NCBI GenBank assembly: GCA_015075325.1
Contig: JABTUP010000008.1
Location: 62,001 to 126,000 of the forward strand
DNA from: Flavobacteriales bacterium
GTDB lineage: Bacteria > Bacteroidota > Bacteroidia > Flavobacteriales_E > Vicingaceae
Reading direction: 5' to 3'
DNA: 64,000 nucleotides
The first letter of the stretch is position 1; each line of letters starts with the position of its first letter. Shown piece by piece: positions 35,506 through 44,566 of this stretch. Position numbers and translations under genes: made by a program. The notes below the pieces were generated by a model. That model had not been told where the DNA came from. It ran no database searches and saw only the letters and a program-made list of their open reading frames with translations.

Positions 35506-37569
35506 TTATTTACTCTTTATTTCGGCTACACACCTAAAACCTAACCACGCAGTTGGTTTAGTATAGGTTATATCCCTTTCAATGTCAATTTCATTCGGGT
35601 TGCTTATCCACGAGCCACCTTTAGCCAATCCTTGTTGATTAATCATTTCGGCTACATTTCCAATTAAATTATAACATCCTGCAGCATTTGGCCAATACGA
35701 TTTAACTGGTGCTGTTACATCTGCATTTTGTGTTGGATTTCCAGCTACCACCACATTGTCTTCTAATTTTCTTCTTAAGTTGGCTAATAGCTGTCCTTTG
35801 TGTTTGGTTTCCAATAGTTTTTTAGTTTTTTCGGAATATCCAATTTTTGCTGCTGCCTCCCATTCCTCTTTTGTTGGCAATCGGTATTCGAAATTGCTTG
35901 GATACACGTTCTTTTTATCGGTTAATTGCTTGGTTTTAAACAATTCTTTTACGCGTTCGGTTCTCCATTTGCAATATTGTACGGCTTGTTCGTAGCTTAT
36001 CCCTATCACAGGAAACTCTTTGTATGCTGGGTGGCTGTAGTAATATTTGGTGTAAGGTTCGTTGTAAGCTAATTTGTCTCTCCATACCAATGTGTCGGGC
36101 AACGCATTTTTGTATTCTATAGCCGTTTTACCGTGTTTATTCGCTAACCACATCACGTATTCTTGCCAATTGAAGTTGGTTATTTCGGTTTCATCCATGT
36201 ACAATTGGTCGTTTATTTTAACCGTTCCCGTTGGATTTATCATTTTGTTAAAGTAAGTGATTACAGGTCGGAACCCAATATCTACCGAAGCGTTCGACAT
36301 TCCTTTGTATTTATCTGCTCCATTTATTTGTATTTCGGCTGCTACGCTGGTCCAACTTCCGCCTTTTGTGCCAGGCAATTGGTTTTCGTTTTCGTAATAA
36401 ACCATTTCGGCAACGTTACCGCTCATGCAATACAATCCGTAATCATTAGCGTAATACGAATCCACTTTTGCTGTATGAAAAGCTCCGTCGTCTTTAAAAT
36501 TACCTTTTAGTGGTTGATAGTTGGCTAAGTAACATCCTTTAGCATTTTTTAAGTACGGTCCACCCCAAGGATATGATTGACCATCTTTGCCACCAGCTGC
36601 GGCGTACATCCATTCGTAATTGCTTGGTAAACGTACATCGTTAATAAACGTGCCATTTCGTTGTTTGTTTACTTCTTCGGTTAACCATTTGCAATACATT
36701 TCGGCACCTTTTCGGCTAATTGCCACCACAGGATAGTCGTTATACGCAGCATGAGAGAAGTATTGTTCTTCCATGGGTTTGTTGTAGCTGTACGAATAAT
36801 CTTTAACCCATCTGCTTTGGTCGGGTTTTGCGGCTAAAAATTCATCTTTTCGCTCATGAATCAGCAAATCGAATAAAAAAGTTCGGTATTCTAAATTGGT
36901 AACTTCTGTGGTTTGCATATAAAATGCTTGAACCGACCAATTTTTATCGTCTGCTTTAAACGTTCCCGTTGGAATAAAAGCATAGTGTTTTTTATCCAAT
37001 TTGTCGAGCTGTTTTATCATTTTAGCCTTTTGTTTGTTATTGGCAAGAATTTCTTCTGGGGTTAACTTTGGAAATTTATACCCTGTATCCAACAATTCGG
37101 TAATTCGTGCCGATTGAACTAACGCTTCTTGGTATTTCTTTAAACTATCAGCAGGAATAAGCAGGTTTTGTTCCTTTTCTTGCTTTAATTCAATGCGTTG
37201 GGGCGTTAATTTATCTACTTTTCGTAAGTATTCGGTTATTACTTGCTGTTGTTCTTGTAAAACTTGTTTTTCGTTTGCCACCACTAATGTAGCAGGTGTT
37301 GAAGGTGTTGTAGTTATTTTTTCTACTGTTTTTGTGGTGTTTGTTGGCTTTAAAACCAATACCAATGCAACAGTTGTTATTATTGAAGCTATCATAATAA
37401 TGAGTTTAAGGTTAAAAAATCGAGCAAAATCGTTCCCTTTAGTAGCATTGTTTTTAGTGCCAACCGAGGTTAAAAATCGCTCCTTAGTTTCTTCAAAACT
37501 TACTTTTGAAGGTTCATTTTTGGCTTTGTTGAACAAATCGTTCAACAGTTTATTAGCATCATTATCCAT
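35506..37569 (-). CDS. Membrane-anchored protein with two formylglycine-generating-enzyme-like (SUMF1) domains
   Basis: 687 residues from the ATG at 37569, which overlaps the sigma factor stop (ATGGATAA). The first 60 residues are cytoplasmic and acidic/basic (MDNDANKLLNDLFNKAKNEP), followed by one membrane helix (LKLIIMIASIITTVALVLVL) and a large external part with two SUMF1 domains (FIPTGTFKADDKNW ... GNVAEMVYYEN ... GGSWTSV and FNWQEYVMWL ... GNVAEMINQQG ... GGSWISN). Related to GldJ/GldK-type proteins, but with a topology that fits an anti-sigma factor. Regulation of the adjacent sigma factor is inferred from coupling. Confidence 0.85.
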   Translation of the reverse strand: MDNDANKLLNDLFNKAKNEPSKVSFEETKERFLTSVGTKNNATKGNDFARFFNLKLIIMIASIITTVALVLVLKPTNTTKTVEKITTTPSTPATLVVANEKQVLQEQQQVITEYLRKVDKLTPQRIELKQEKEQNLLIPADSLKKYQEALVQSARITELLDTGYKFPKLTPEEILANNKQKAKMIKQLDKLDKKHYAFIPTGTFKADDKNWSVQAFYMQTTEVTNLEYRTFLFDLLIHERKDEFLAAKPDQSRWVKDYSYSYNKPMEEQYFSHAAYNDYPVVAISRKGAEMYCKWLTEEVNKQRNGTFINDVRLPSNYEWMYAAAGGKDGQSYPWGGPYLKNAKGCYLANYQPLKGNFKDDGAFHTAKVDSYYANDYGLYCMSGNVAEMVYYENENQLPGTKGGSWTSVAAEIQINGADKYKGMSNASVDIGFRPVITYFNKMINPTGTVKINDQLYMDETEITNFNWQEYVMWLANKHGKTAIEYKNALPDTLVWRDKLAYNEPYTKYYYSHPAYKEFPVIGISYEQAVQYCKWRTERVKELFKTKQLTDKKNVYPSNFEYRLPTKEEWEAAAKIGYSEKTKKLLETKHKGQLLANLRRKLEDNVVVAGNPTQNADVTAPVKSYWPNAAGCYNLIGNVAEMINQQGLAKGGSWISNPNEIDIERDITYTKPTAWLGFRCVAEIKSK

Positions 37570-38092
37570 TGTTCTCCTCCTTAGTTTGATGTGTTGATTC
37601 AAAGGTTAGTATCTCTAATAACTTAGCACGTCCTCGTTTTAATCGCTGTTTTACTGCCGATTCGGAGGAGTTTTGAATGTCCATGATTTCTTTTATAGAG
37701 AAACCTGTAATTTCAAAAAGTACCAAACATTCCCTTTGTTCATCAGGGAGCAACGCTAATGCTTTGTACAGAAAATAGATTTCAGCATCTCTTTCGGTAT
37801 TGGCATTTACATCTTGATGATGGTCATAATTAGATTCAACTATTAAATCTTCTTTTGTTTTTTTGTGATGATTAGCTAATAAACGAACACTTATACCTAT
37901 TAAAAATGATAAAAAAGCTTTTTCATTTTTAAGCGTATTAAACTTTTTAAAAGCAACAAGTAAGGTATCGTTCATTAAATCCTGATATTCCATATTTCCA
38001 AAAACTCTTGCCCTGCAGAAGCGTTCAAACCTATCATGAATCGGTTTGTAGAGTGCTAGAAATTTTTCTTGTTGTTCTTTAGTTGTAATCAT
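37562..38092 (-). CDS. ECF-type RNA polymerase sigma factor
   Basis: 176 residues from the ATG at 38092 (MITTKEQQEKFLALYKPIHD); a longer frame to 38215 adds non-family residues. Region 2 contains YQDLMNDTLLVAFKKFNTLKNEKAFLSFLIGISVRLLANHHKK and region 4 ALALLPDEQRECLVLFEITGFSIKEIMDIQNSSESAVKQRLKRGRAKL with its HTH. It should direct transcription of a stress or envelope regulon. Its stop overlaps the start of the membrane SUMF1 protein, a likely regulator. Confidence 0.9.
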   Translation of the reverse strand: MITTKEQQEKFLALYKPIHDRFERFCRARVFGNMEYQDLMNDTLLVAFKKFNTLKNEKAFLSFLIGISVRLLANHHKKTKEDLIVESNYDHHQDVNANTERDAEIYFLYKALALLPDEQRECLVLFEITGFSIKEIMDIQNSSESAVKQRLKRGRAKLLEILTFESTHQTKEENNG

Positions 38093-38262
38093 CAATAACA
38101 CGTTAAAAGGTGTGTTCTGTATAGTAAGTGTAACGAAAATGAAATAAGTTACTTGTGCTGAGTAATTTTTTTTTAATTTTAGTGGTGAAGTTAACATTAA
38201 GCCATATAATTTCATTCAAGTTATTTAGGTATATTTTTATTAGTTGTATCTTGCACTACACA

Positions 38263-38994
38263 ATGAACACTTCCATTCAACCCAATATAACCAGCATCGA
38301 AATTGTTTATGAAGATGATGTGTTGTTGGCTGTAAATAAACCCAACAATTATTTAATACATCACTCCAATTATGCTAGAAACATTGAAGAAGTTACACTT
38401 TTAGAACAATTGCAACAACAACTGGGTTTTCCGTTGTATCCCGTTCATCGTTTAGACCGCAAAACTTCTGGAATTATACTGTTATTAAAAGATAAAGCAT
38501 TTATACCACAATTTCAAGCGTTGTTTACCAACAACACCATTCACAAAACTTATTACGCCATAGTAAGAGGTTTTTCTTCCGAAACTGGAAAAGTGGATGC
38601 TCCAGTAAAAAACGACGATACTGGAGTTTATAAAGAAGCTTTAACCAATTATAAAACCATTTGTAGCATTGAGTTGGATATTCCAGTTACGCCTTACGAA
38701 AAATCGCGTTACAGTTTAATAAAGTTAATGCCCGAAACTGGTCGAATGCACCAATTGCGTAAACACATGAACAAAATTAACCATCCTATTGTGGGCGATT
38801 ATAAGTATGGCGACCGATTTCATAACAGAATGTTTGAAACCCAATTTAACTGCATGTACTTGTTTTTACATGCCCATCAAATAATATTTACTCACCCCCT
38901 AACCCATCAAGAAATGTGTTTAACGGCAGGTTTTCCGTTAGATTGGTTGCTTATCTTTAACGTGTTTAATTGGAATATAAATGAGAATAGATAA
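38263..38994 (+). CDS. RluA-family pseudouridine synthase (TruC-like)
   Basis: 243 residues from the ATG at 38263. It has the RluA-family catalytic motif YPVHRLDRKTSGIILL (Asp), HKTYYAIVRG and the C-terminal LIKLMPETGRMHQLRKHMNKINHPIVGDYKYG. Size and the lack of an S4 domain match TruC, which makes pseudouridine 65 in tRNA, though an rRNA target is possible. It overlaps the following S4-domain gene by 14 bp, so the two are co-translated. Confidence 0.9.
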   Translation: MNTSIQPNITSIEIVYEDDVLLAVNKPNNYLIHHSNYARNIEEVTLLEQLQQQLGFPLYPVHRLDRKTSGIILLLKDKAFIPQFQALFTNNTIHKTYYAIVRGFSSETGKVDAPVKNDDTGVYKEALTNYKTICSIELDIPVTPYEKSRYSLIKLMPETGRMHQLRKHMNKINHPIVGDYKYGDRFHNRMFETQFNCMYLFLHAHQIIFTHPLTHQEMCLTAGFPLDWLLIFNVFNWNINENR

Positions 38995-39346
38995 ATTTAT
39001 TTGGGCAGTTCGGTTGTTTAAAACCAGAACATTCGCCTCCAAAGGGTGCGACGACGAAAAAGTAAAACTAAACGGTGCTTTTGTAAAACCAAGTAAAGCT
39101 GTTGCTGAAGGTAACGAAATAGCGGTTAAAGTAAATCCCATTTGGCGAACATTTAAAATAGTGGAAATACCAAAATCGAGAGTTGGGGCAAAATTGGTAG
39201 CTCAACACGTTGTAGAAACTACTCCACCAACTGATTTAGTTTTGTTGGAACAAATGCAACTTCAACACCACCAAAATAAAGTGTTGGGCATAAAAGGTAG
39301 GCCAACCAAGAAGGTACGTAGAGATTTAGATAAATTAACAGAATAA
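38981..39346 (+). CDS. S4-domain RNA-binding protein (Hsp15-like)
   Basis: 121 residues starting MRIDKFIWAVRLFKTRTFASKGC, the S4 fold, then VKLNGAFVKPSKAVAEGNEIAVK and a basic tail (KGRPTKKVRRDLDKL). It resembles Hsp15/HslR, which binds stalled 50S subunits carrying nascent chains. The overlap with the pseudouridine synthase gene suggests a joint role in rRNA or tRNA handling. Confidence 0.88.
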   Translation: MRIDKFIWAVRLFKTRTFASKGCDDEKVKLNGAFVKPSKAVAEGNEIAVKVNPIWRTFKIVEIPKSRVGAKLVAQHVVETTPPTDLVLLEQMQLQHHQNKVLGIKGRPTKKVRRDLDKLTE

Positions 39347-39413
39347 TGTTGTAGTTTGCTCATTACTAATAGCTTATTTGTATATTTACCTCATAAACCA
39401 AAACTAAATTTAT

Positions 39414-39746
39414 ATGGAAACTAGAAAAATTATTATTACATCAATTCTTACCACTCTAGCAACAATGCTTGTTGTAGCTGTAATTATGCACTTGTGTTGT
39501 GGCAACTGTGGTGGAAGATCATCTTGTTCGAAAGCACAAACAGAATGTAACTCAGGAGCTACTGATTGTAAATCTAAATGTTCAAAAGGAGACTCTTCTT
39601 GCAAATCGAAATGTGAGAAAGGTGAAAAATCTTGTAAGTCGAAATGCGAAAAAGGAGAAAAAACTATGGAAATGGAATGGACTTCAGAAGATGGAACTAA
39701 AGAAGTGAAAAAAACAATTGAAGTTACTGTAGACGAGAAAAAATAA
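39414..39746 (+). CDS. Cysteine-rich repeat membrane protein
   Basis: 110 residues: an N-terminal membrane helix (IIITSILTTLATMLVVAVIMHL), then a Cys-rich part (CCGNCGGRSSC) and four tandem short units of the form C-K-S-K-C-x-K-G-(D/E) (DCKSKCSKGD, SCKSKCEKGE, SCKSKCEKGE), and an acidic/basic end (MEMEWTSEDGTKEVKKTIEV). Twelve or more cysteines suggest metal binding or disulfides. No family recognised. Periplasmic exposure is inferred. Confidence 0.75.
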   Translation: METRKIIITSILTTLATMLVVAVIMHLCCGNCGGRSSCSKAQTECNSGATDCKSKCSKGDSSCKSKCEKGEKSCKSKCEKGEKTMEMEWTSEDGTKEVKKTIEVTVDEKK

Positions 39747-39771
39747 TTTATAAACCTTTTTTTAATTTAAT

Positions 39772-40272
39772 ATGGGACCAAATTTTTTAATTTTATTAGC
39801 AGCAGCCTTAATACCAATGGTAATGGGCTTTATATGGTATAATCCAAAAACGTTAGGTAATGCTTGGATGAAAGCAGCCGACGTAACCGAAGAGAAAATG
39901 AAAGGAGCTAACATGGGCTTGATTTTCGGATTAAGTTATGTGTTTAGTGTAATGCTTGCAATGGCTGTTTATTTTATTGTAGTTCACCAAGCACATTTAT
40001 TTTCGGCTTTAATGAACGAACCTGGTATGCAAGAGCAAACTGGTGAAGCTTGGGCTTATGCTCAAGATTTTATAGCTAAATATGGTCAAAACTTTAGAAC
40101 ATTTAAACATGGGTTATTTCATGGTATTTTAGATGGTTTCTTTTTTGCTTTGCCAATTATAGCAACTAATGCCATGTTTGAAAGAAAAGGTTTTAAATAT
40201 GTTGCAATAAACAGTGGTTACTGGATTATTACTATAGGTTTAATGGGTGGAGTTATTTGCCAATTTGCTTAA
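39772..40272 (+). CDS. DUF1761 family membrane protein
   Basis: 166 residues with four hydrophobic segments. The start MGPNFLILLAAALIPMVMGFIWYNPKTLGNAWMKAADV carries the family's GFxWYxPxxxGxxWM motif. Function unknown. It lies 25 bp after the Cys-rich gene and before a bidirectional terminator, so the two may be co-transcribed. Confidence 0.85.
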   Translation: MGPNFLILLAAALIPMVMGFIWYNPKTLGNAWMKAADVTEEKMKGANMGLIFGLSYVFSVMLAMAVYFIVVHQAHLFSALMNEPGMQEQTGEAWAYAQDFIAKYGQNFRTFKHGLFHGILDGFFFALPIIATNAMFERKGFKYVAINSGYWIITIGLMGGVICQFA

Positions 40273-40291
40273 TTTGAAATGAGATTATTAT

Positions 40292-40325
40292 AAAAAAAAA
40301 AAGCAGCCATTTGGCTGCTTTTTTT
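40292..40325. terminator. Bidirectional terminator
   Basis: AAGCAGCC pairs with GGCTGCTT around ATTT, with long A and T runs on both sides, between convergent genes. Confidence 0.85.
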
Positions 40326-41337
40326 ATACCCCTTTTATTCGTTCAATCAACTGACCAAACATTTTTCCACCATCTTTTATAGTTCGCGGTCGTTCAACTG
40401 CTTGAAATACTCCGTTTTCATCGTAAAACAATTCGAAACTAAAGATAAAATCAGTTGCAGTTCGTGCATCAACACCGTTTTGCCCGAAACGTAAATCATT
40501 TAATATTAGCTTACCGTCTTTTTCTTCAATAGTATACCATCCTTCAGTTATTTTCATTAATTGTTTTATCTTTTTTTCGTTAGCCATTTTACCAAGCAAA
40601 TGATGGTTTTTTGGAATAAATTTGGAATAGATAATATCATCACTTTTATCGAAAAGCGAATAATAGCCAATTAAAAAACCATCTTCAACCATTACGTTTG
40701 CTGCCCACAGTATCGAATTTAAAGGTGTTGGTCGGTTTTTTACTTCTGTGTAAGCAATATTCTTTTCCTTTAACGAATGAGTAAATTTTGGATACGTGTA
40801 CCATTTGATGCCCACAGTTAAAAGCATGTAGCAACTGCTTACTATTAAACCTAGGTTGTTTAGTTTTCGTCGGGTAAGGCTGGTTTTATTGTAAAACATC
40901 GCAGCTATTAAAAAAATCATAAAAGGCAAGGTGTACAATGGGTCTACAACAAATATGTTTTTGTAATCTAGTCGGTATTCTAAAGGCCAAAACAACTGTG
41001 TTCCCCATGTGGTATGGGCATCTAACAAAGGATGTGTAATTAATCCCAAAAACATCAACCACGTCCAGTCTTTCCATGTAGCATCTAATTTTCGATGAAT
41101 TTTACTAACTATCCAACCAAAAATGGGTGCAAAAATTACACTAAACAGAATAGAATGCGAAAATCCTCGATGAATTTCAAGCGCGGTAATGTTATCGGTA
41201 AAATGTTTTGCAAACACATCTAGGTCTGGAATAGTACCTGCAACAGCACCCCAAAGTATAGCCCAGTTTCCTACCTTTTTGCCAATTGCAGCTTCACCAA
41301 CGGCTGCTCCTAAAACTACTTGAGTTAACGAATCCAT
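40324..41337 (-). CDS. YdjM-like membrane metal-dependent hydrolase
   Basis: 337 residues. MDSLTQVVLGAAVGEAAIGKKVGNWAILWGAVAGTIPDLDVF and IHRGFSHSILFSV are the conserved His/Asp blocks of the YdjM (DUF457) family. FLGLITHPLLDAHTTWGTQLFWPL follows, with several membrane helices. The C-terminal part (SKFIPKNHHLLGKM ...) is soluble. Biochemical function is not well defined. Three bases separate it from the upstream gene on the same strand. Confidence 0.87.
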   Translation of the reverse strand: MDSLTQVVLGAAVGEAAIGKKVGNWAILWGAVAGTIPDLDVFAKHFTDNITALEIHRGFSHSILFSVIFAPIFGWIVSKIHRKLDATWKDWTWLMFLGLITHPLLDAHTTWGTQLFWPLEYRLDYKNIFVVDPLYTLPFMIFLIAAMFYNKTSLTRRKLNNLGLIVSSCYMLLTVGIKWYTYPKFTHSLKEKNIAYTEVKNRPTPLNSILWAANVMVEDGFLIGYYSLFDKSDDIIYSKFIPKNHHLLGKMANEKKIKQLMKITEGWYTIEEKDGKLILNDLRFGQNGVDARTATDFIFSFELFYDENGVFQAVERPRTIKDGGKMFGQLIERIKGV

Positions 41338-41340
41338 AAG

Positions 41341-42513
41341 TTATACAACAGCGGCTTTAAAAGGTTTTCTAATTTCATATGCTGTTGGTGTAATGGTTTT
41401 TATTAACGCTTTTAGCAATTTGTTCGACACACTATTTTTATGTTTAATGTAAAGTTTCATGCTTACAGGTTTGGCTCCCAAACAACTTTTAATTTCTTCA
41501 GCAGTTCTTCCATACCTAATTTCGGTAGCATTTTTTTCTATTGCTATTCCTACAAAATCGTAAAGCATTCTTTGGTAGGTTGAATATTCTACATTGTATT
41601 GATAATCGATGCCAACGTAATTTGCATCAATGATATTATCAAACCAAAATGCTGAGCTAAAACCAATTAACTTATCATTTAAGAAGTATCCATTTAATAT
41701 AAATTGGTCGCCCAATTGCTCCTTTAAATTGATAAAAGCTTGAGCATTTAAAACACCTATGCTGAAATCTGATTTGGATAAAACCATGTTGTACAACTCC
41801 TCTACTCTATCCTTTTGTTGGATAATAGCTGCCAAATCCATGTTCTTTTTGATTAATGGGGTTGATTTTTTTAAAACACTATTTGCTTTAGTTCTAAATT
41901 TTGCAACCATGTTGGCAAGATAGATGTCTAAAGCATTCCAATCCTTTTTTATAGTTAAAACCATGTTCACATCTATCATGAAATCATGGTAATGGTGTTG
42001 TTTCAGTAAGTCACTTTTAGTGGCATTACTTTGCCAGAACTCTTTAAAAAGAATTAAAGAAGTTTGTTTTTTTATGTTATCTGATTTACTCAGTTGATTT
42101 AAGCCTTCTTGTAGGTTGTCATAAACTTGTTCATCGGTTAATTCGTTAGAAAAAACAAAACCATTTTCGCCACAAGCAAATACATTTCCACAAACCAATA
42201 CCTTAATGTTTAACGATTGAACAATCTTATTTTTTATTTGGTTAGAGAAATTACATAAATGACCGTAATACTCCGAGCCTTTGTCAATAAATTGAACCAA
42301 CTGAGCTACTGCAATACCAACAGGTTTATTATTTTTATCATAAAACAAGATGTATCTAAACTCCATTTCATGGTTTAATGCAGATTCAATGGCTTGAAGA
42401 TAAGGCAATGAAAGATAAATGTTTTGATTGTTGTTGACCGTATTCCAATCTGTAGCAACAATAGTACTTACAGAGTCGAAATAACTTCTTCGTAGTTCGT
42501 TTTTACTTTCCAA
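41341..42513 (-). CDS. GNAT/FemAB-like acyltransferase
   Basis: 390 residues. Two acetyltransferase-like halves: an N-terminal one with YILFYDKNNKPVGIAVAQLVQFI and a C-terminal one with FILNGYFLNDKLIGFSSAFWFDNIIDANYVGIDYQYN, joined by a Lys-rich helical part. The C-terminal EIRYGRTAEEIKSCLGAKPVSMKLYIKHKN is typical of peptidoglycan-bridge/BioF2-like acyltransferases in Bacteroidota. Substrate unknown. Operon with the YdjM-like gene. Confidence 0.75.
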   Translation of the reverse strand: MESKNELRRSYFDSVSTIVATDWNTVNNNQNIYLSLPYLQAIESALNHEMEFRYILFYDKNNKPVGIAVAQLVQFIDKGSEYYGHLCNFSNQIKNKIVQSLNIKVLVCGNVFACGENGFVFSNELTDEQVYDNLQEGLNQLSKSDNIKKQTSLILFKEFWQSNATKSDLLKQHHYHDFMIDVNMVLTIKKDWNALDIYLANMVAKFRTKANSVLKKSTPLIKKNMDLAAIIQQKDRVEELYNMVLSKSDFSIGVLNAQAFINLKEQLGDQFILNGYFLNDKLIGFSSAFWFDNIIDANYVGIDYQYNVEYSTYQRMLYDFVGIAIEKNATEIRYGRTAEEIKSCLGAKPVSMKLYIKHKNSVSNKLLKALIKTITPTAYEIRKPFKAAVV

Positions 42514-42585
42514 TTTGTAGGTTAGCTTGTTTAATTATTTTGAAGCAATAAATTTAAGCTTTTTATGTCATTTCAATTAAATTAC

Positions 42586-42593
42586 TAATTTTG
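42586..42593 (+). promoter_or_regulatory. -7 promoter element for the LysE gene
   Basis: TAATTTTG fits TAnnTTTG and ends 5 bp before the ATG, so transcription should start at or near the A of the start codon. Confidence 0.55.
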
Positions 42594-42598
42594 TTTGA

Positions 42599-43210
42599 AT
42601 GGCACTTTTAAACGGATTTCTATTAGGACTTGGTTTTGTGATCTTTTTAGGTCCTGTGTTTTTTTATTTATTAAAATGCACATTAGACGCAGGTTTTTGG
42701 TCGGGTTTATCAGTTGCGTTGGGTATTGTTTTTGCTGATTTTGTTTGTATTACCATTTGTTCATTAGGAGCAATTGCTTTTTTTGAGAATACTAAAAATC
42801 AATTTTGGATTGGTATTATTGGTGGATTAATTTTATTGGTTTTAGGGTTGAAATTTATTTTTAAACCTAAAATTTTTGCTCAAACAGAAGAAAAAATAAA
42901 ATTATCGAAAGCCAATTACGCTGCGTTTTTCACACAAGGTTTTTTAATCAATTTTGTTAACCCTTTTGTTTTTGTTGTTTGGATTAGTATTATTGGTATT
43001 GCTAAAAGCGAATATGGTAGTTCAAATGATTTTTTTATGTTTTTAGGAGCTGCTTTAGCAGGAATATTTACCACCGATTTATTAAAAGTTATTACAGCTC
43101 ATCGAATTAAAAAGTTTCTTAGTCCAGTTTATTTAATTACCATTTATAAAGTATTTGGTGTTATACTTTTAGTGTTTGGTACTTGGGCAATTGTTTATTC
43201 GTTTAAATAA
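42599..43210 (+). CDS. LysE-family translocator
   Basis: 203 residues with about six hydrophobic segments. The N-terminus MALLNGFLLGLGFVIFLGPVFFYLLKCTLDAGFWSGLSVALGIVFADF matches the LysE/RhtB family. QGFLINFVNPFVFVVWISI is the second conserved block. It exports amino acids or related solutes; substrate unknown. The promoter position suggests a leaderless mRNA. Confidence 0.88.
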   Translation: MALLNGFLLGLGFVIFLGPVFFYLLKCTLDAGFWSGLSVALGIVFADFVCITICSLGAIAFFENTKNQFWIGIIGGLILLVLGLKFIFKPKIFAQTEEKIKLSKANYAAFFTQGFLINFVNPFVFVVWISIIGIAKSEYGSSNDFFMFLGAALAGIFTTDLLKVITAHRIKKFLSPVYLITIYKVFGVILLVFGTWAIVYSFK

Positions 43211-43222
43211 ACCTGTTAATAC

Positions 43223-43258
43223 AAAAAAAAGGGAAGATGTCATCTTCCCCTTTTTTTT
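43223..43258. terminator. Bidirectional terminator
   Basis: GGGAAGATG faces CATCTTCCC with A8 and T8 flanks, between convergent genes. Confidence 0.85.
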
Positions 43259-43277
43259 GTAAAGAAAATTTAACTGT

Positions 43278-44549
43278 TTAGTTAAATTTTGCTTTTAAAG
43301 CTTTTGCTTTATCGTATTGCTCGGTTTGAGTATATACTTTTATCAGCATGTTTGCAGTATCAACATCTGCAGGGTTTAATTCATGAGCTTTTTCAATAGA
43401 TGGAATTGCTTTTTCAAACAAACCTTTTGCTTCAGCTTTTAATGCATCAAATTTTTTGGTTTCGTTGTAAGGTAATTTGTTTGCTTCATTTATTTTTTCG
43501 GCACCACTATTAAAATAATACGCTCCTAAGTTAAAGTGTGCATCATAATAATCAGGTTTTAATTCAATAGCTTTACTGTAATCTTTAATTGCATTATCTT
43601 GTTGTTTTAAATTTTCGTAAACTGTACCTCTAGCAAAATACAATACCTCATTTTTAGGATTGTTGGTAATTGCTAAATTTAAGTTTTCTAAAGCTTCAGC
43701 ATGTTTTCCTGACGCCAAATAACCATCTAATTCAGTTACAATTAAATTGTAATCGTTTGGATAAGCAGTTCTTCCTTTTTTGATGTATTCTTGAGCTTTA
43801 GCATCGTTTCCTTCTTTTTTGTAGATATTAGCCATTGAACGGTATAAACTCGGGCCATTGCCATCAACATTGTATTTTAGCATAATTAAAGCATCGTACA
43901 ATTGTTTAGCTGTTTCGTTTTCTCCTCCTAAATCTGAAGCTAAAGCAGTGTTATAAAGCATCATGGTATCCATTTTACCAGTAAACTGAGATAAAAGCAT
44001 TGATTTTCCAAAACTTTCTTGAGCTGCTTTATAGTTTTTACTTTGAAACTCGCCAATACCTTTATTACCGTATTCACCAGCTAAACCAGGAAATTTACGT
44101 CCAATAATGTCCATCGTGTACATTTCATCATCAACTTTACTCTGACTTTGAATAGCAGAAAAGAATTTCATTAAATCTGCTTCTTTTTCTAAATCCAAAC
44201 TTTTTAGTTGTGGGTCTTGGAAATTAAGTGTTAATGCCTTCATGTATGAATCAGTACATTTTTCAAGTGCATCAGCATCTAAATTAGCACAAGATTCTTT
44301 GCTTGATTTACTTGCTAGTACGTTAAAATAAAGGTTTCCTCTATAATACCATGTTTTAGCCCATTCTTTCGTAGTCGCATCTTCTGTTGCTTTATTGATA
44401 GAAGCTAAACCATTTTGTAATTCGCTGCATTTTAAAGAGCGTTCAAACGCTTTATTGTAGTTAAATGCACTTACTACTTCTGCTTTTTGTGCAAACCCAA
44501 CTGAAGTTACAGCTAAGGTTGTTAATGTAAAAATTGTTTTTTTCATCAT
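43278..44549 (-). CDS. Exported TPR-repeat protein
   Basis: 423 residues. Signal peptide (MMKKTIFTLTTLAVTSVGFAQ) then TPR units, e.g. NKGIGEFQSKNYKAAQESFGKSM, LYRSMANIYKKEGNDAKAQEYIKKG, LYFARGTVYENLKQQDNAIKDYSKAIELKPDYYDAHFNLGAYYF. Such proteins act as periplasmic scaffolds; the partner is unknown. It follows gyrA by 17 bp on the same strand. Confidence 0.88.
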   Translation of the reverse strand: MMKKTIFTLTTLAVTSVGFAQKAEVVSAFNYNKAFERSLKCSELQNGLASINKATEDATTKEWAKTWYYRGNLYFNVLASKSSKESCANLDADALEKCTDSYMKALTLNFQDPQLKSLDLEKEADLMKFFSAIQSQSKVDDEMYTMDIIGRKFPGLAGEYGNKGIGEFQSKNYKAAQESFGKSMLLSQFTGKMDTMMLYNTALASDLGGENETAKQLYDALIMLKYNVDGNGPSLYRSMANIYKKEGNDAKAQEYIKKGRTAYPNDYNLIVTELDGYLASGKHAEALENLNLAITNNPKNEVLYFARGTVYENLKQQDNAIKDYSKAIELKPDYYDAHFNLGAYYFNSGAEKINEANKLPYNETKKFDALKAEAKGLFEKAIPSIEKAHELNPADVDTANMLIKVYTQTEQYDKAKALKAKFN

Positions 44550-44566
44550 ATCGTTATTGTTAAAAC

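Noticed and set aside
37570..37602. Longer start for the SUMF1 membrane protein
   Set aside because: It would overlap the sigma factor further and adds 11 non-conserved residues; the ATG at 37569 gives normal coupling.
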